This document shows, piece by piece, positions 38,250 to 49,285 of a DNA stretch of 64,000 nucleotides. A program made the position numbers and the translations under genes. The DNA is taken from assembly GCA_016859345.1 (NCBI GenBank), contig CM029126.1:5402501-5466500 (forward strand), in the 5' to 3' direction. The stretch is from Istiophorus platypterus. Its lineage: Eukaryota > Chordata > Actinopteri > Istiophoriformes > Istiophoridae. The notes under the pieces were generated by a model. The model worked only from the letters and a program-made list of their open reading frames with translations, made no database searches and was not told where the DNA came from. The stretch's first letter is position 1; each line of letters opens with the position of its first letter.

Positions 38250-38420
38250 ACCCAAACCCGCTGTTTCCAGCCTTTATGCTAAGCTATGATAACTGCCTTC
38301 TGGCTTTAGCTTCATATTTAGCATATAGACATGAGAGTGATATTAATCTTCTCATCTGATCCTTGGAAAGAATGCAAATAAGCGTATTTCCCTAAAACGT
38401 CTAACTGTTCTTTTTGAGTT
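38250..38420. mobile_element. MITE-like teleost repeat, copy 3 (right half)
   Basis: CCTTTATGCTAAGCTA, CATGAGAGTGATATTAATC and AAGCGTATTTCCCTAAAACG, followed by GTCTAACTGTTC, match the consensus I recall for the family in copies 1 and 2. The right terminus near 38415 resembles the GGAA.AGTTCGACATT end. Confidence 0.6.
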
Positions 38421-39072
38421 TTTATGAACATAATTTTATGCCTTTGACTCTTTATTAAAGAACCAGACATTCCAACACAGTTGCTCATTATCTATACTGA
38501 TGATTCATGCCCCTCTGAGCCTTGGAAGTTCTCCAGCTGCCTATCACCTCACACCTCGTACGGGCTAAAGAAAAAAAAAAAACTCAACAGGAGAGGAAAT
38601 CGTCTCATGTTGCAAATCACAGATGGCATGTTTGGAGTTTGGTGAAACTGGGCCCTCGATGCCCAAAATAATTCCCTCCACTTTACTACACCCGTGTCTT
38701 GCTCAGGAAGACTATCAGCAGGGTGGATGTCTGAAGGACGGGCTTTCTGCCTACTACCAAGGAAATGAAAAAGCATTGTGAGCCAGGCTTGTAACAACAA
38801 TCTTAAATCTACATGTCAATCTACAAGCCTCCTGCACTTTTTTACCATGCACACTGAGAGCTGCAGCAGTATAATATGGTATGATTAATGCTCCGTGGGA
38901 CGGGTTGACTGGCTTGCTTACATATGGATTACACGAGTATGAATTTTTGCATGCTGGAACTGTGTAAGACTCCGAATTCAGTGTTGGTTTTGAGCAGACT
39001 GCAGGTGTAGCGATTGAAAAGTGCTGGAAAAGGAGCATTTGAGAGGAGGCTGCAGAGACCCACGCAGCAACG

Positions 39073-39106
39073 AAGCGGAGGAGGAGGAGGAGGAGGAGGA
39101 GGAGGC
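39073..39106. repeat. (GGA)n microsatellite
   Basis: A GGA trinucleotide run. The Glu-rich frame through it is an artefact. Confidence 0.9.
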
Positions 39107-39319
39107 GGATGAGGAGAAAAGGAAGCGACGGATGAGAAGAGAGGACAGAGGGAACAGGCGGAGGAGAGGAAAAGATTACTACCATAGTACATCAGGCTTA
39201 GCTTCACATCCTTAATGGTAACCATGGAAATAATTATAGAGCAGACAGACAGACTGTGTTACACAGAGAGAGCAAGAGCTATGGAGAAACAGAGAAACAG
39301 GAGGGAGAGGAAAACACAA

Positions 39320-39372
39320 GGGGGAGAGGAGGAGGAGGAGGAGGAGGAGGAGGAGAGGAGGAGGAGGAGAGA
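39320..39372. repeat. (GGA)n microsatellite
   Basis: A second GGA run, about 230 bp after the first. Confidence 0.9.
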
Positions 39373-40410
39373 GAAAACCGTGGGGGGTAAAGTAGCTGAA
39401 ATGTTCGTTGGAATCCCTAAACCCCGTCCCTGTGGTCTCTGGCGGTTGGGAACTATTTGAAGATGGCATGAGCAGAGCTGTGGTGCAGGCTTAACCTCAA
39501 ATAAAGTCATTTTAACCACATTCTTACAGCAGCTGGAGAATAGTTTGTCCTCTTTCTAGGCTTTTGATGTGAACTACACAAAAATAGGGTACCTGTGGTG
39601 GTGGGGGGCGGGGGGTGGGGGGGCGCATCAATGAAGAGATCCACCACCGACATTTCCACCTTTTACCAGCAACGAGGGACTCCGGCAGGGCGAGTACCGG
39701 CAACAGTACAGTGTCATGATAAAACAATGGTCTAAAAAAGTTGCTGTTGTCATGGAAACAGATCCGAGATACCCTTTTACCCCCTCCGGAAGCAGCCACC
39801 GCTTGTCATCGCCGAGAGCCCAATCAGTCGCGGAGTCTTTAAGACTGAAATTTTAAAAACCGGACTTATCCGGAGTCAGGTTGAGCCTGCACCCAGGCTG
39901 GTGGCCGTGCATAATTGGATGCATCAGCCGGCTGATCTCAGAGCATTATTTACAGTATATATATTTCCCAGGGAGCAGCATGTGACTCCTGGGAAATTAG
40001 CATGGGCTTGGGTATAGAAATTAACCGAATATTATTTTTTTAATTTTTTGATTGGTCATGGTTTTGCCTCTGGTTGTGCAGCAGCGTATGAGGGCAGGTG
40101 GGTGCGCTCGGCGCTCTGTGGATATACTGTACATTGTGAGTGAGTAATGACATGCTGGCATGCTTCCCATACCCCCCCCCCCAACCCCAAGGCTCTGAAC
40201 TTCACAGTGCACCTTATGTTTGAGTGTCAGCAGAAGGTGAAAGGGGAATAGCAGCGAGTGAGAGCCATAGGGGGGGAAGGGAGGAGAGGAAGAGGGAGGA
40301 GGAGGATAGAGGAGAGGAAAAAAAGTAATGAGGGCTTCTTCTTGCAAAGGCTTGAAACCCCAGTCCAGGTCCTAGTAGGGATCCAGGCAGCCCCACCCCT
40401 TCTAAACATC

Positions 40411-40536
40411 TCTCCCTCTCTCCGTCTCTGTCTCTCTTCTCTCTCTACTCCTGGAAACACAGAGCTGAGAGAGGGAGAGAGGGAGAGAGGGGGGGAGGGA
40501 GAGAGAGGGGGAGGGAGGGAGGGAGGGAGAGAGACT
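40411..40536. repeat. CT tract followed by GA tract (imperfect inverted repeat)
   Basis: A CT-rich arm (about 40411-40448) is followed after some 20 bp by a GA/GGGA-rich arm (40466-40536) of complementary composition. The pair could fold as a hairpin or triplex. It lies directly upstream of the CpG-rich candidate promoter. Confidence 0.8.
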
Positions 40537-40671
40537 GGAGCGCAGGGAATCAGTGCACCGCTGCTCCCTCCCGAAACCGCACCGCTGTCCACCTGTGTGG
40601 GATAATCCGCGCCCGGGCGGCGGGCGGGAGACGCCGAGACGTCCATCGCTCGCCAGGCGGATTACTTGAGG

Positions 40672-40785
40672 ATGAACCGCCGGCTGTGGCGAGGAGGACC
40701 AGGGACTAAGTTGCCATCATCGCCTCGTTTTTTCTTTCTTCTTCTTGTGCTGCCTGTCAGCTTCCGCCACACGCTCAGTTTGTAG
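40672..40785 (+). CDS. possible 37-codon upstream ORF in the candidate leader
   Basis: ATG AAC CGC CGG opens a 37-codon frame, too short for the usual length cut-offs, ending TTG TAG. The product starts MNRRLWRGGPGTK and contains a hydrophobic stretch RFFFLLLVLPVSF, so it looks superficially like a signal peptide. If transcription starts upstream of it, it would be an upstream ORF ahead of the 41445 start. There is no family match I know of, and chance is quite possible in T-rich sequence. Confidence 0.15.
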   Translation: MNRRLWRGGPGTKLPSSPRFFFLLLVLPVSFRHTLSL

Positions 40786-40942
40786 GCACTGCAGTTTGTA
40801 GACTTCTACGGGGCTAACGTGTTTCGTCTTACTTGGGTTTTTCCCCCCGTCCTCTCTTTCCCACGGCGCATTGGAAATTAAAGTTTCCGTTTTTTAATTT
40901 TTTTCCTGCTTGCTGGCTGCCGCCGTCAGAGGTGTCCGAGCC

Positions 40943-41001
<59 letters not shown>
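40943..41001. repeat. (TA)n microsatellite
   Basis: A TA tract with GTA and CATA interruptions, flanked by GC-rich sequence on both sides, which is unusual placement. Confidence 0.95.
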
Positions 41002-41003
<2 letters not shown>

Positions 41004-41444
41004 TAAAAAGGAAGGCGCAGCTTGAGGAGGGAGAGAGAGGGAGGGAGAGAAGCGCCGACAGGAGCGCCTCTCCTCGGACCGCACATTGGCGCACACCGAC
41101 ACCCGCTGCGCACCGCGTCGCTCCGTCGCGCACACGTGGGCACGGGGCGTGCGCGCCTACACGCACGCGCGCGCACACACGGATGCACATCCAGGCACGC
41201 GGCTCTTCTCCCTCTGCGCGTAAAACCTCAGCTTTTGACTGCAACTGAGCGCCAGAGTCTTTTCCTCCGGAGTCCAGAGCTGCAACGCGCTTACCTCTCC
41301 ACCCGTCCAGTCCTTGGCAAGTTCAGGGTTTCTTTGTTTTTTGTTGTTGTTGTTGTTTTTTGTTTTTTGTTTTTTTTTTTGCACATTCACAAGGCGGACC
41401 TACACTAAAGGGAAACCATCGCAGAAAACATTCCCGTCTAAAAG

Positions 41445-41613
41445 ATGAGAGAAATTGGCCCCAGCGGATCTTCCGTCGGTCACCGGGATTGCGAGTGCGG
41501 GGTCGGGGCGGAGGGCACCGGGGAGAGAGGACGGGGAGAGGCCGGGGAGGAGGAGCTCTCAGCCGGACTGCCCGCTTCGGGGGAAGAGCCGCTGCTGCCG
41601 GTGCTCTACAAGC

Positions 41614-41644
<31 letters not shown>

Positions 41645-41699
41645 CGCCGCCGGAGGGAGGCAGGGGGAGGATGAACAGTGTCTCAGTGTGAAGTTATAA
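41445..41699 (+). CDS. candidate alternative first coding exon (84 codons if unspliced)
   Basis: The ATG has purine at -3 (AAG ATG). The frame reads MREIGPSGSSVGHRDCECG, then an acidic Gly/Glu-rich segment, then EEPLLPVLYKQ, a run of 13 alanines coded mostly by GCT with three GCC, and GGRQGEDEQCLSVKL before TAA. I do not recognise the protein. A donor A|GTGTGA after 41685 leaves one base of a codon, exactly the phase needed to join the syngap1 exon at 60995 (entry with two bases); GTGAAG two bases later has the wrong phase. Spliced so, it would give SynGAP a new N-terminus without the PH start. The donor is weak, and no transcript evidence can be seen. It could equally be an unrelated nested exon or a chance frame in CpG-island DNA. 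Confidence 0.35.
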
Positions 41700-44589
41700 C
41701 ACTCAGCTGGCTTTGGGAGTGTTTGTTTGGTCCTTTGTCGGATATATATTTTTTTCCCTCTCACTAATTAGTCATAAGATGCAAGACAACAAACAGTGGC
41801 CCACTTAGTAAATGACATCCTGTGCTCTCATCACTGTGGCACTTTTGGGTCACCTTAAAGGTAAATTAGGCACTGTGGGGAATTACAGACCTGCAGTTGC
41901 AGACTTACCTGTGCAGAACCTGAGAAAAAGTGGATCCTCCCACCTACTGGCCACTTACACCAGTTTAACTTTGTGTAGTAATGATATTTTTTTCCCTCAA
42001 TAGCCTCATGTGTTTGTAGTTGATACATTAATAAGATGTACCTAAGGTAAAAAAAAAACCCTAATCATATTCCTATAATCATTATATAGGGAGTTCTAGT
42101 GTGTCTGTGGTGCTCGGTAGTGAATTTATGGTCACCATATTGCACTTGATGGTATTTTTTATCTCTTAAGTATTACTAGGCTATACTACTTTCTTTAGAA
42201 TATTATATATAAATATATAGTTTATAGTTTTCTGTGATATTTGTATATTATTGTACTTACATTTATTATAAGATCACTATAGTTCTTTTTCTACTCACTT
42301 ACCAAGATATATCCCGATACCCTGAAGGAGCCCTGCTTCCAGGTGCCTTGGAAATGGAGGCAGGTTATTTATAATTTATTCATAATCCTATTTGTCTATG
42401 AAATATTTAGAGGTCATGGATTGATTCATCCATTCACAACGTGGAAGTATTCTATTGGACTTCTGTTGCGGAATTGATTTCCCTGGCTTCTCCGTAGTCC
42501 GAGTCCTCTCAACTCCGTTCTTTTTACTAGGCTGATTTGTGCGCTGACTATTTGAGCAATACTCCTCTGTCTGGACCTCGAACACGGCCTTACAAACCCC
42601 ACCAGAGGATGGTCATCTGCTTTATCAGACAGTCAGACGAACACAAGTGTGTCATGACACTTGTTGGCAGTTGCCCCAACCCGCTCAGTTATTTATAGAC
42701 GCTAATATCACTGTGTGCTTTTGGAGTATCGATTCGGAAACAAGTGCCGATGCTCGGCGGAACGTAACACAGACTGCGGCTGCTGCTGCGGATTCAAACA
42801 GGAACCGAGACTCGTGGAGCACAGGCGGGAGTCAGTGAACGCATCTCCAGTCTTAGCTGGCATCGGCTCACCGTCAGGGGAGGGGGGGGTGGTCACATAG
42901 ACTGGAAAATCCAGAGACACTGTCTCTAGAAGTCTGGACACAAAGCACAGCAAGCCCCAAGTGATCTAGGTAGGACACATTTGTTTCCTTTTTGACTTCC
43001 GTTCTCCACAAATCCATGTGAATCCAACTCATTGTCTCATCTGATGCAGGTGCTTACTTATTCATGAAATGCATATCATTATGTCGTCTGAAACTTTTTA
43101 ATGACAAGATTGAAAAGAGCTTAAGTTGATGCTGATGATGTGAATTAGTGAGTCTGCCTTTCACACCAGCAGTAAGTTGTTTTTTTTTCCCCGAGTTAGC
43201 GTATCAGTTTTGGCAATGCCTGATATCTGATTTAGGGAGTCAGTTCTTCAAACGAATTCAAAGGAAGACATGAAGAGCGCACCCTGAGAGTGCTGTAAAA
43301 GTGGCGTTAATCTTCACCCTGTTTGCATTCATCTCTTGTGCGATGACATCACTTTTCGCTGAGCGTTTCTGTGGGTTTGCTCTCGAGCTGAAGAGCACAA
43401 ATAGTCCACCGCTTCCCATCTGCCGTTTCCTCGCATGCAATGTAATGAAAAAACAAAAAACAAAACTCTGCATGGAACATTATTTATGTTGATCATTTGA
43501 TGCTGGAAAGTTCAGTCAATTCCAGAACGTAAAAGCTCCATAAAAAAGGACTTAATAAATTCTGCACCTGTTATGTGCCACTTTGAGAGTCGTCGAGTAG
43601 GTTGGTGAGGTGAGAGAGAGAGAGAGCACTGTTTGGTCTAAGGTGTTGATGTCCTGATGTCATGTGTTTCACCGTGGGGAAAGGCACCTGTACAGTAAAT
43701 AATGTGCTGTGACAAGCACTGGCCTGTGAAATCAGATCAGACTGCACTCCCCTATCTTTGCTCCAAAAAAAAAAATAAATGAAAAAAAATCCCAATGTAA
43801 AAACAAGCTCGATCCAAAATTAGACCTTTCATTTCTTTGCGTTAAAGCTGCAGTAGAGTAGTGTTTGCCGAGAAGCAGAAAAGACACACGCCCCCTCTCC
43901 CCTCCCCTCGCTTCCCGCTGAAGAAAAAGCAGTCGGCACGCAGTTGATTGACAGCTCCGAATGAAGCCCCCCTACTCAAAAGTTTGCCTCAGATGCCCAA
44001 GACACAATATGAAGGATGAACGCAAATAGCAAAGAAATGGCGATATTATTATTACCAGGACATTATCTTGCTCATTTCTCTTAACCTGGCATCCGAATTG
44101 CTTTTACCTGACTCTAAATAATAGTAGAAAAGACATGTGTTGAGTTGCGGCAGCATAGAAATACTCTGAAGAAACAGCAAAGGCAGAAGAAAAAATTGTT
44201 TTTTCTACTAGTGGCTTTTGGATTCTGAGATTCAGAGACCATTTTGCCAGGCAAATCAGCTTTGAGAATACAAAGGATTGTCCAGGAATTTGGTTATCAG
44301 CCAACTTGGCTCATACTGTTCATGGAGAGAGGGGAAACTTGTGATCAGCAGTCAAAACGTATCATGAATGGACTGCTGGCTGCTGCTTTTTGCTCAATCT
44401 GTATCATTTTTGTAGTTCTCTGTTGCAGTAACAGATTTTTGAATCATTTAGTCATCATTTAACTGTACAGTTGGGTATTTGATTTTTTTGTACTTTCTAG
44501 TTGTTGTCCACTGGAGATGATTTGACTTATATATTGTTAGTGAGTTTATTTCTATGGAAGACTAGTCTGATTTGGTTTTTCCAGTCAGA

Positions 44590-44935
44590 GCTTAAATGGC
44601 ATTTTGCACAATTATAGGTAGAGCTTTGATCAATAGAAAGTTGATTATCAGCCACAAATGATTAAACATTTAAAGGCGTACTCCAGCAAGGTATTATTGC
44701 ACTTCCATAATGTTTTGGGGGTAGTGAGAGACATATTTTAAAAAGATATGGTTAAAATTGAAGCAGCTAAGCAGACATATCCCAGCTTTTATTCCATATT
44801 ATAGAGAGCAGAAGTCATGACATCAAATAGGTAAGAAGCCTAGCTTCTGTCTGTTATTCAGCATTTCTTCTATCATACTTCCTGAATAGATGAAGAACGT
44901 TTTACTTGCTACATACATATATCTCTAAAAACATC
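44590..44935. mobile_element. possible degenerate repeat adjoining the LINE fragment
   Basis: AGGCGTACTCCAGCAAGG followed by TATTATTGCACTTCCATAATG (quoted in parts) resembles a widespread fish repeat that I know only by its sequence, not by class. It directly precedes the LINE fragment. The ends are unclear. Confidence 0.3.
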
Positions 44936-46766
44936 TACAATATGTAGTCTTCTCTGTCCTCTGAGTTAATCGCAGCTTTTCGGCCAGATGGCTGGTAATA
45001 TCCTTGGTAACCCATATTTCCAAAGGGCCCCTCACATGGCCCCCTAAGGGATGCTGTCGAAAGCCTTTTCCATGTCAACAAAACAAACGTAGACTGGAGG
45101 AACAAACTCCCGAGATCCCCCAGTAACCTCGCAAGGGTAAAGAGTTGGTCCATTGTTCCACTGCCCAGGGTGGAATCTGCATTGCTCTGCCTTGAACAAA
45201 AGTTTGTCCATTGGTCGGAGCCTCCTTTCAACCACCCTGGCTTAAGCTGAGGAGTGTGATAACCCAATAACGGGAACACACCTGCTGGTCCCCCTTTTTA
45301 AAATGGAAACCATCATTCCAGTCTGCTATTCCAAAGACACTGTCCCCGACCTCCATGCGACGTTGAAGAGGCTGGGGACAACCCAATAATATCCAGGAGA
45401 AACCAATAATATCAAGGGCCTTCAGCATCTCAGGGTCTGCTGATCCCCATCTTGTGCATTGCTGCTGTGGAGGCCTGCTTTCTCTTCCTGAAATGTCTGA
45501 TGGTCCACCAGAACTTCCTTGAGGCCAAACAAAAGTCCTTTTCCATAGCGTCCCTGAACTCCTCCCACACTCAGGATTTTGTGTCTATGACCTCCACAGC
45601 CCTTCTGGCTTTCTGGTACCTATCTTCTGCTTCAGGAGATCCCTGTGTCATCCATGCGTGAAGAGCCTCCCTCTGCAGCCGGATGACCTACCTCACCAGC
45701 GATATCCACCAGCAGGTTTCAGGTTTCCGCCACAACAAGCACCTGTGACCTTTTGACTGCAACTCCAAGCAGCCACCCCCACAATAAAGGCTCTTTACAT
45801 GGCCTCCTGGGTGATGAGCTGAAAGCTCTGCTCCTCTCTACATCCGAGTATCCAAGATATATGGCCACAGATCTGATGATACTTCCACGAAGTTGATCAT
45901 CGACCTTGAGCTGAGTGTTTTCTGGTACCAAGGACACCTATGAACCACCCTATGCTCAAACATGACAGGCTTTTCCAGGTTTCTCATTCGTTGCCGACAT
46001 GAGCATTGGAGTCCCCAAGAGGACTGTCGAGTCCCCAGGTGGTGCCCTTTCCAGGACCCAACCAGAGACTACAAGATACTCTGAAGGCCGGATACTCTGA
46101 AAGTACAAGCAACAGTCTGAGCTGTCCTTTTAGCAACTTACAGTCCCCTTGGGGTGACCCTTTTGTTCTCTGGGGAGAACTCAAACACAGTGGGGCTTAT
46201 CTGGGGGCTTGTGAGTATCCCCATGCTCAACTGGTGCCTCATATCCTGGGCAACTCCATAAAAGGATAGGGTTTAATCTATCTCCAGGAGTCTGGTGCCA
46301 GAGCCAGAGCTGTTTTTTGAGGTGAGACCAACTATATCTAGTTGATAAGGCTTCACCTCGTGCACCAACTATGGGTCTTTCCATGCCAGTGATTTGACAT
46401 TCCACTACCTTAGGACCAGTCTACGATGCCAGGGATCAGCACACATGGGTCCCCACCCTTGTCTGCCACCTGGTTTACACAGCAACCAACCCCGATTCCA
46501 TTCTCTGCAGGTAGTGGGCCCATCGGGTGGCAGCACTATGGAAATTTTTTTGGGCTGTGCCCAACTAGGCCTCATAGGTCAAGACCTGGCCCCCAGATTC
46601 TCACCAGCAGGCTCTACTCCCTGATCTGGCTCTGAGAGGGGGTCAGCGGTTTCCCTGGTCTGGACGAGGTGATACTTCTCGTAAAAAAAAAAAAATGGAG
46701 CTTTTGCCCCAACAACACAGCTCCCAGTATCACCAGGACACAGAAAACCCCTCCGCCACGTTAAAG
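44935..46766 (-). mobile_element. degraded LINE (non-LTR retrotransposon) with EN and RT remnants
   Basis: Read on the minus strand from 46766 downward, the order is element 5' region (CACTTTAACGTGGCGGAGGG, a fish LINE phrase known to me), then an apurinic-type endonuclease motif GDSNAHVG near 45985-46015, then WEEFREAMEKDF..SRKFWWTIR (about 45480-45570), then a reverse-transcriptase motif VYVCFVDMEKAFDSIP near 45047-45095, then KYGLPRIL before the sequence breaks off. Spacing and order agree with an intact element, but frames shift and stop many times, and the 3' half (rest of RT, tail) is missing. It cannot be active. The clade is not resolved. Confidence 0.8.
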
Positions 46767-46829
46767 TGACTATTCCCAGAAGAGAATAAATGATCTTTAT
46801 CCAGCAAAAATGCCAAATATTTGCTGTGT

Positions 46830-47035
46830 CTATTCTCAAATGTGAAAATTTGCAGTTTTATATGGTTTTAAATTGCTGACCTTTTGGTTGTGGACTGTTG
46901 GTCGGACAAAATATTAATTTGAAGATGTCAATGTGATGAGCATTTTTCACATATAAAGAATTTTACAGATTAAGTGATGACAAAATCTTTAAAATAACTG
47001 ACAGATAAATCAATAATGAAAGTAATCATTGATTG
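46830..47035. mobile_element. hAT-like MITE, partial copy
   Basis: TTTTGGTTGTGGACTGTTGG, then TCGGACAAAATATTAATTTG, and later GATAAATCAATAATGAAAG followed by TAATCATTGATTGC, are the inner and right-end motifs of the family at 7.4 and 29.7 kb. Confidence 0.5.
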
Positions 47036-47734
47036 CGCTTTACAAAATAGCCTTTTGCATTAAATAATATGGGAGCTCAGTAGATGGCTCCTGACACATC
47101 TAACTTGTAGACTCTATGCATCCCATGTATTATTCATGGAAACATACTATAGCTGTTTGTACACTGTCCATTAGTAATTTGTTCAGAATGCGGCAGAATG
47201 GACTTTGACAGAGAAGTCAAGGTTTACAGGGAAATGCTGCTGCACTGCTGTGCTTGTATGAGGGATTGAAACCACACACTTTATCTGTGTTTAACATCAG
47301 CTCTGTGCCAGTGTTTCTCCACGTCCACACATATTTAGCTCTTTTTGATCGGTTTTGAACTGCTACTGCGGAGCTTCATCAGCTCAGCGAGGGACCAAGG
47401 CTTGTCCAGATAAACGTTTCCAGAAAATGTTATCGCTGAAAACCGCTCTCTGAACGTCGCTACTGCTGGGAACGAAACCCCCGAAAAGCCCTCGCAGCGC
47501 TGGTGCCTTGCTTTCACGTTGGGCTTTAGATGACAACATACAGTATATACATGAAATTATGTAATGAGAGTCCCAGATGTAGCTGCTGCATTGTACTTTG
47601 AGCACAGGAGAGACAGCCCTGCATTTGTAGTCACAGTTCATGGATCAAAAGCAAACAGGGAGCCAACCAGCTTTCTATCATAACAAAGGCAAACATACAA
47701 AAAGCCCTGAGCGTTTCAGCACTATTAAGACACC

Positions 47735-48132
47735 CACTCCCTCTCCAGCCTACATCTCTGCCTCTTGTGCTCCCTCCCTCTTTCCATCCAACTCCCCCAT
47801 CCTCAGTGCAACTCCCCCCTCTCCCCCCTCCCTCTCCTGCTACCACTCCCCCAGATGCATTTCCTCCATTTCACTCGCTTCCTTTTTTCCTCTATCCAGC
47901 TCTCTCTTTCTGTCGTCCTGACTTCACTCCATATAGTCCTGCTCTTGCGCTGTCCCTCATACTCCTACGCAAACGCCCCCCCCCCTCCACTGTACACAAA
48001 AACACACACACATACACACACACATATACACACACTCTGTTCCTTTTCTGTTTTTTTTTTTTTTAACCAACCTCTTACTCATACGTGTCTACATCCCTCC
48101 CTCCCACTCTTTTAACTCTGTCTCTCTCTCAG
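47735..48132. repeat. pyrimidine-rich block with (CA)n patch
   Basis: About 400 bp of C/T-biased sequence contain CACACA units (about 48002-48035). Open frames here are low-complexity Pro/Ser artefacts. Confidence 0.85.
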
Positions 48133-48429
48133 TTCTCTCAGAGGGTCTAAGCTGGAAGCGATTGCCACCCACACATTCCCTCTTCAGCTTTCAGCCTGAC
48201 ATCAGATTTACATTCACAATGAACGAGTGCAGCATTTCACATGTTGCCTAGCACATGGCTATACACACGGACATATGAACACACTGAGTGGTTGCTAACG
48301 CACGTGAGCACATGTGCCCGTTGTGTACCGTGCTGTACCGAATATGACATGTAAGGTTTTCGTTCTCTATATGTACGTGCTGATCTAGTGCAGAAATCAT
48401 TAGTCAACGCGCTGAGTAGTCAGTCGAAA

Positions 48430-48685
48430 GAAGAGTAATGGACAATTGTCAGCAGTTATTCATTCGTCATTATTATTAATGCAACAGAGCCACGGAGCAG
48501 TTGCTGCTCCTCTCTGGTTTGTATCTGTGGTTTTTGTACTGTTGGTTTGACAAGACAAGTAATTTAAGAATGATACCCTTTGGCTCTGAAAAACTGTGAG
48601 GGGCATCAAGACAAGTTCATCCAAAAAATTATGAGGAGATTAAGCAGTGATGAAATGAACCAATAGCTGCATCCCTGAACCGGCC
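48430..48685. mobile_element. hAT-like MITE, diverged copy
   Basis: TTTTTGTACTGTTGGTTTGACA near 48531 (quoted in part) and GAGGAGATTAAGCAGTGATG near 48632 match the internal and right-end parts of the 7.7-kb copy. The terminal sequence ATAGCTGCATCCCTG is a worn GTTGCAGCCCT end. Confidence 0.45.
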
Positions 48686-48759
48686 CTGTATGTGTTTCTG
48701 ATCTGACTTTCTGTTACTACCTGATATTAAATAAAATAGCAACGCTTGTTAGCACGATT

Positions 48760-49285
48760 TAGATCCAAAGACCAGTACCACTCTCGCGTCTGTACAGTAA
48801 CTACGAAGCTGCAGCAGAGAGGTGCTTAGCTCAGCTTAGCTTAGCACAAAGTCTGGAGGCAAGTGGAAGCGGGTGCAAGCAGCTAGCCTGGCTCCATCCA
48901 AGGTTCAAAAATCTCCCTACAAAGGCCTATAAAGGTCACGAAGTGACCACTCTTAGTTTTAGAGCCAGTAACATATTGTACTCTAGCTATTTCTTAATTA
49001 ACAGCAGTTTTCCATCCACCCAAACCTAACCGTGACAACAAGACTCCAGGTAGTAACTGTCTTGCTCGCCAAGAAATGGTTCCAACACCTAACTCTTAAC
49101 TCCATGTTAAATCAAAATTTCATATTTTTGTTTGTGTAAAGAGTAAAGAAAACATGTTATTTTGTGAGCTTTTGAGTTGCTGGCAGGCTCATTTAGAACC
49201 AGGCTAGCTAGTTCCCCCTGCTTCTAGTCTCTATGCTAAGCTAATTACTCAAAATGCTCTCTCAAAATGTTGAATTACTTTCTGG
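48760..49285. mobile_element. MITE-like teleost repeat, copy 4
   Basis: CTCAGCTTAGCTTAGCACAA near 48830, AGCTAGCCTGGCTCCATCC near 48881, and TCTATGCTAAGCTAA near 49232 belong to the family of copies 1-3. The copy is longer than the others (about 500 bp) because of internal sequence. Confidence 0.55.

Larger units (their letters stand above)
40540..41444 (+). promoter_or_regulatory. syngap1: CpG-rich candidate internal promoter and 5' leader
   Basis: GC- and CpG-dense sequence spans about 40540-40680 and, more strongly, 41050-41280 (CGCACACCGACACCCGCTGC and similar). It is the largest CpG cluster in the window and precedes an open 84-codon frame at 41445. A TA tract (40943-41001) ending TATATTTTAAAAAGG lies some 30-40 bp before the CpG-dense part and could supply a TATA-like element with a start site near 41030; this is inference. 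Mammalian SYNGAP1 is known to use alternative promoters for N-terminal isoforms. Alternatively this is the promoter of an unrelated nested gene, or a CpG island without a gene. Confidence 0.4.

Noticed and set aside
39021..39519. Glu/Arg-rich and Ser/Leu-rich frames
   Set aside because: They come from GGA microsatellites.
40227..40646. 139-aa minus-strand frame over the candidate promoter
   Set aside because: It is Pro/Ser/Leu-rich because of the CT/GA tracts, and has no recognisable product.
47640..48115. Pro/Ser-rich frames of 93-116 aa
   Set aside because: They come from pyrimidine-rich low-complexity DNA.
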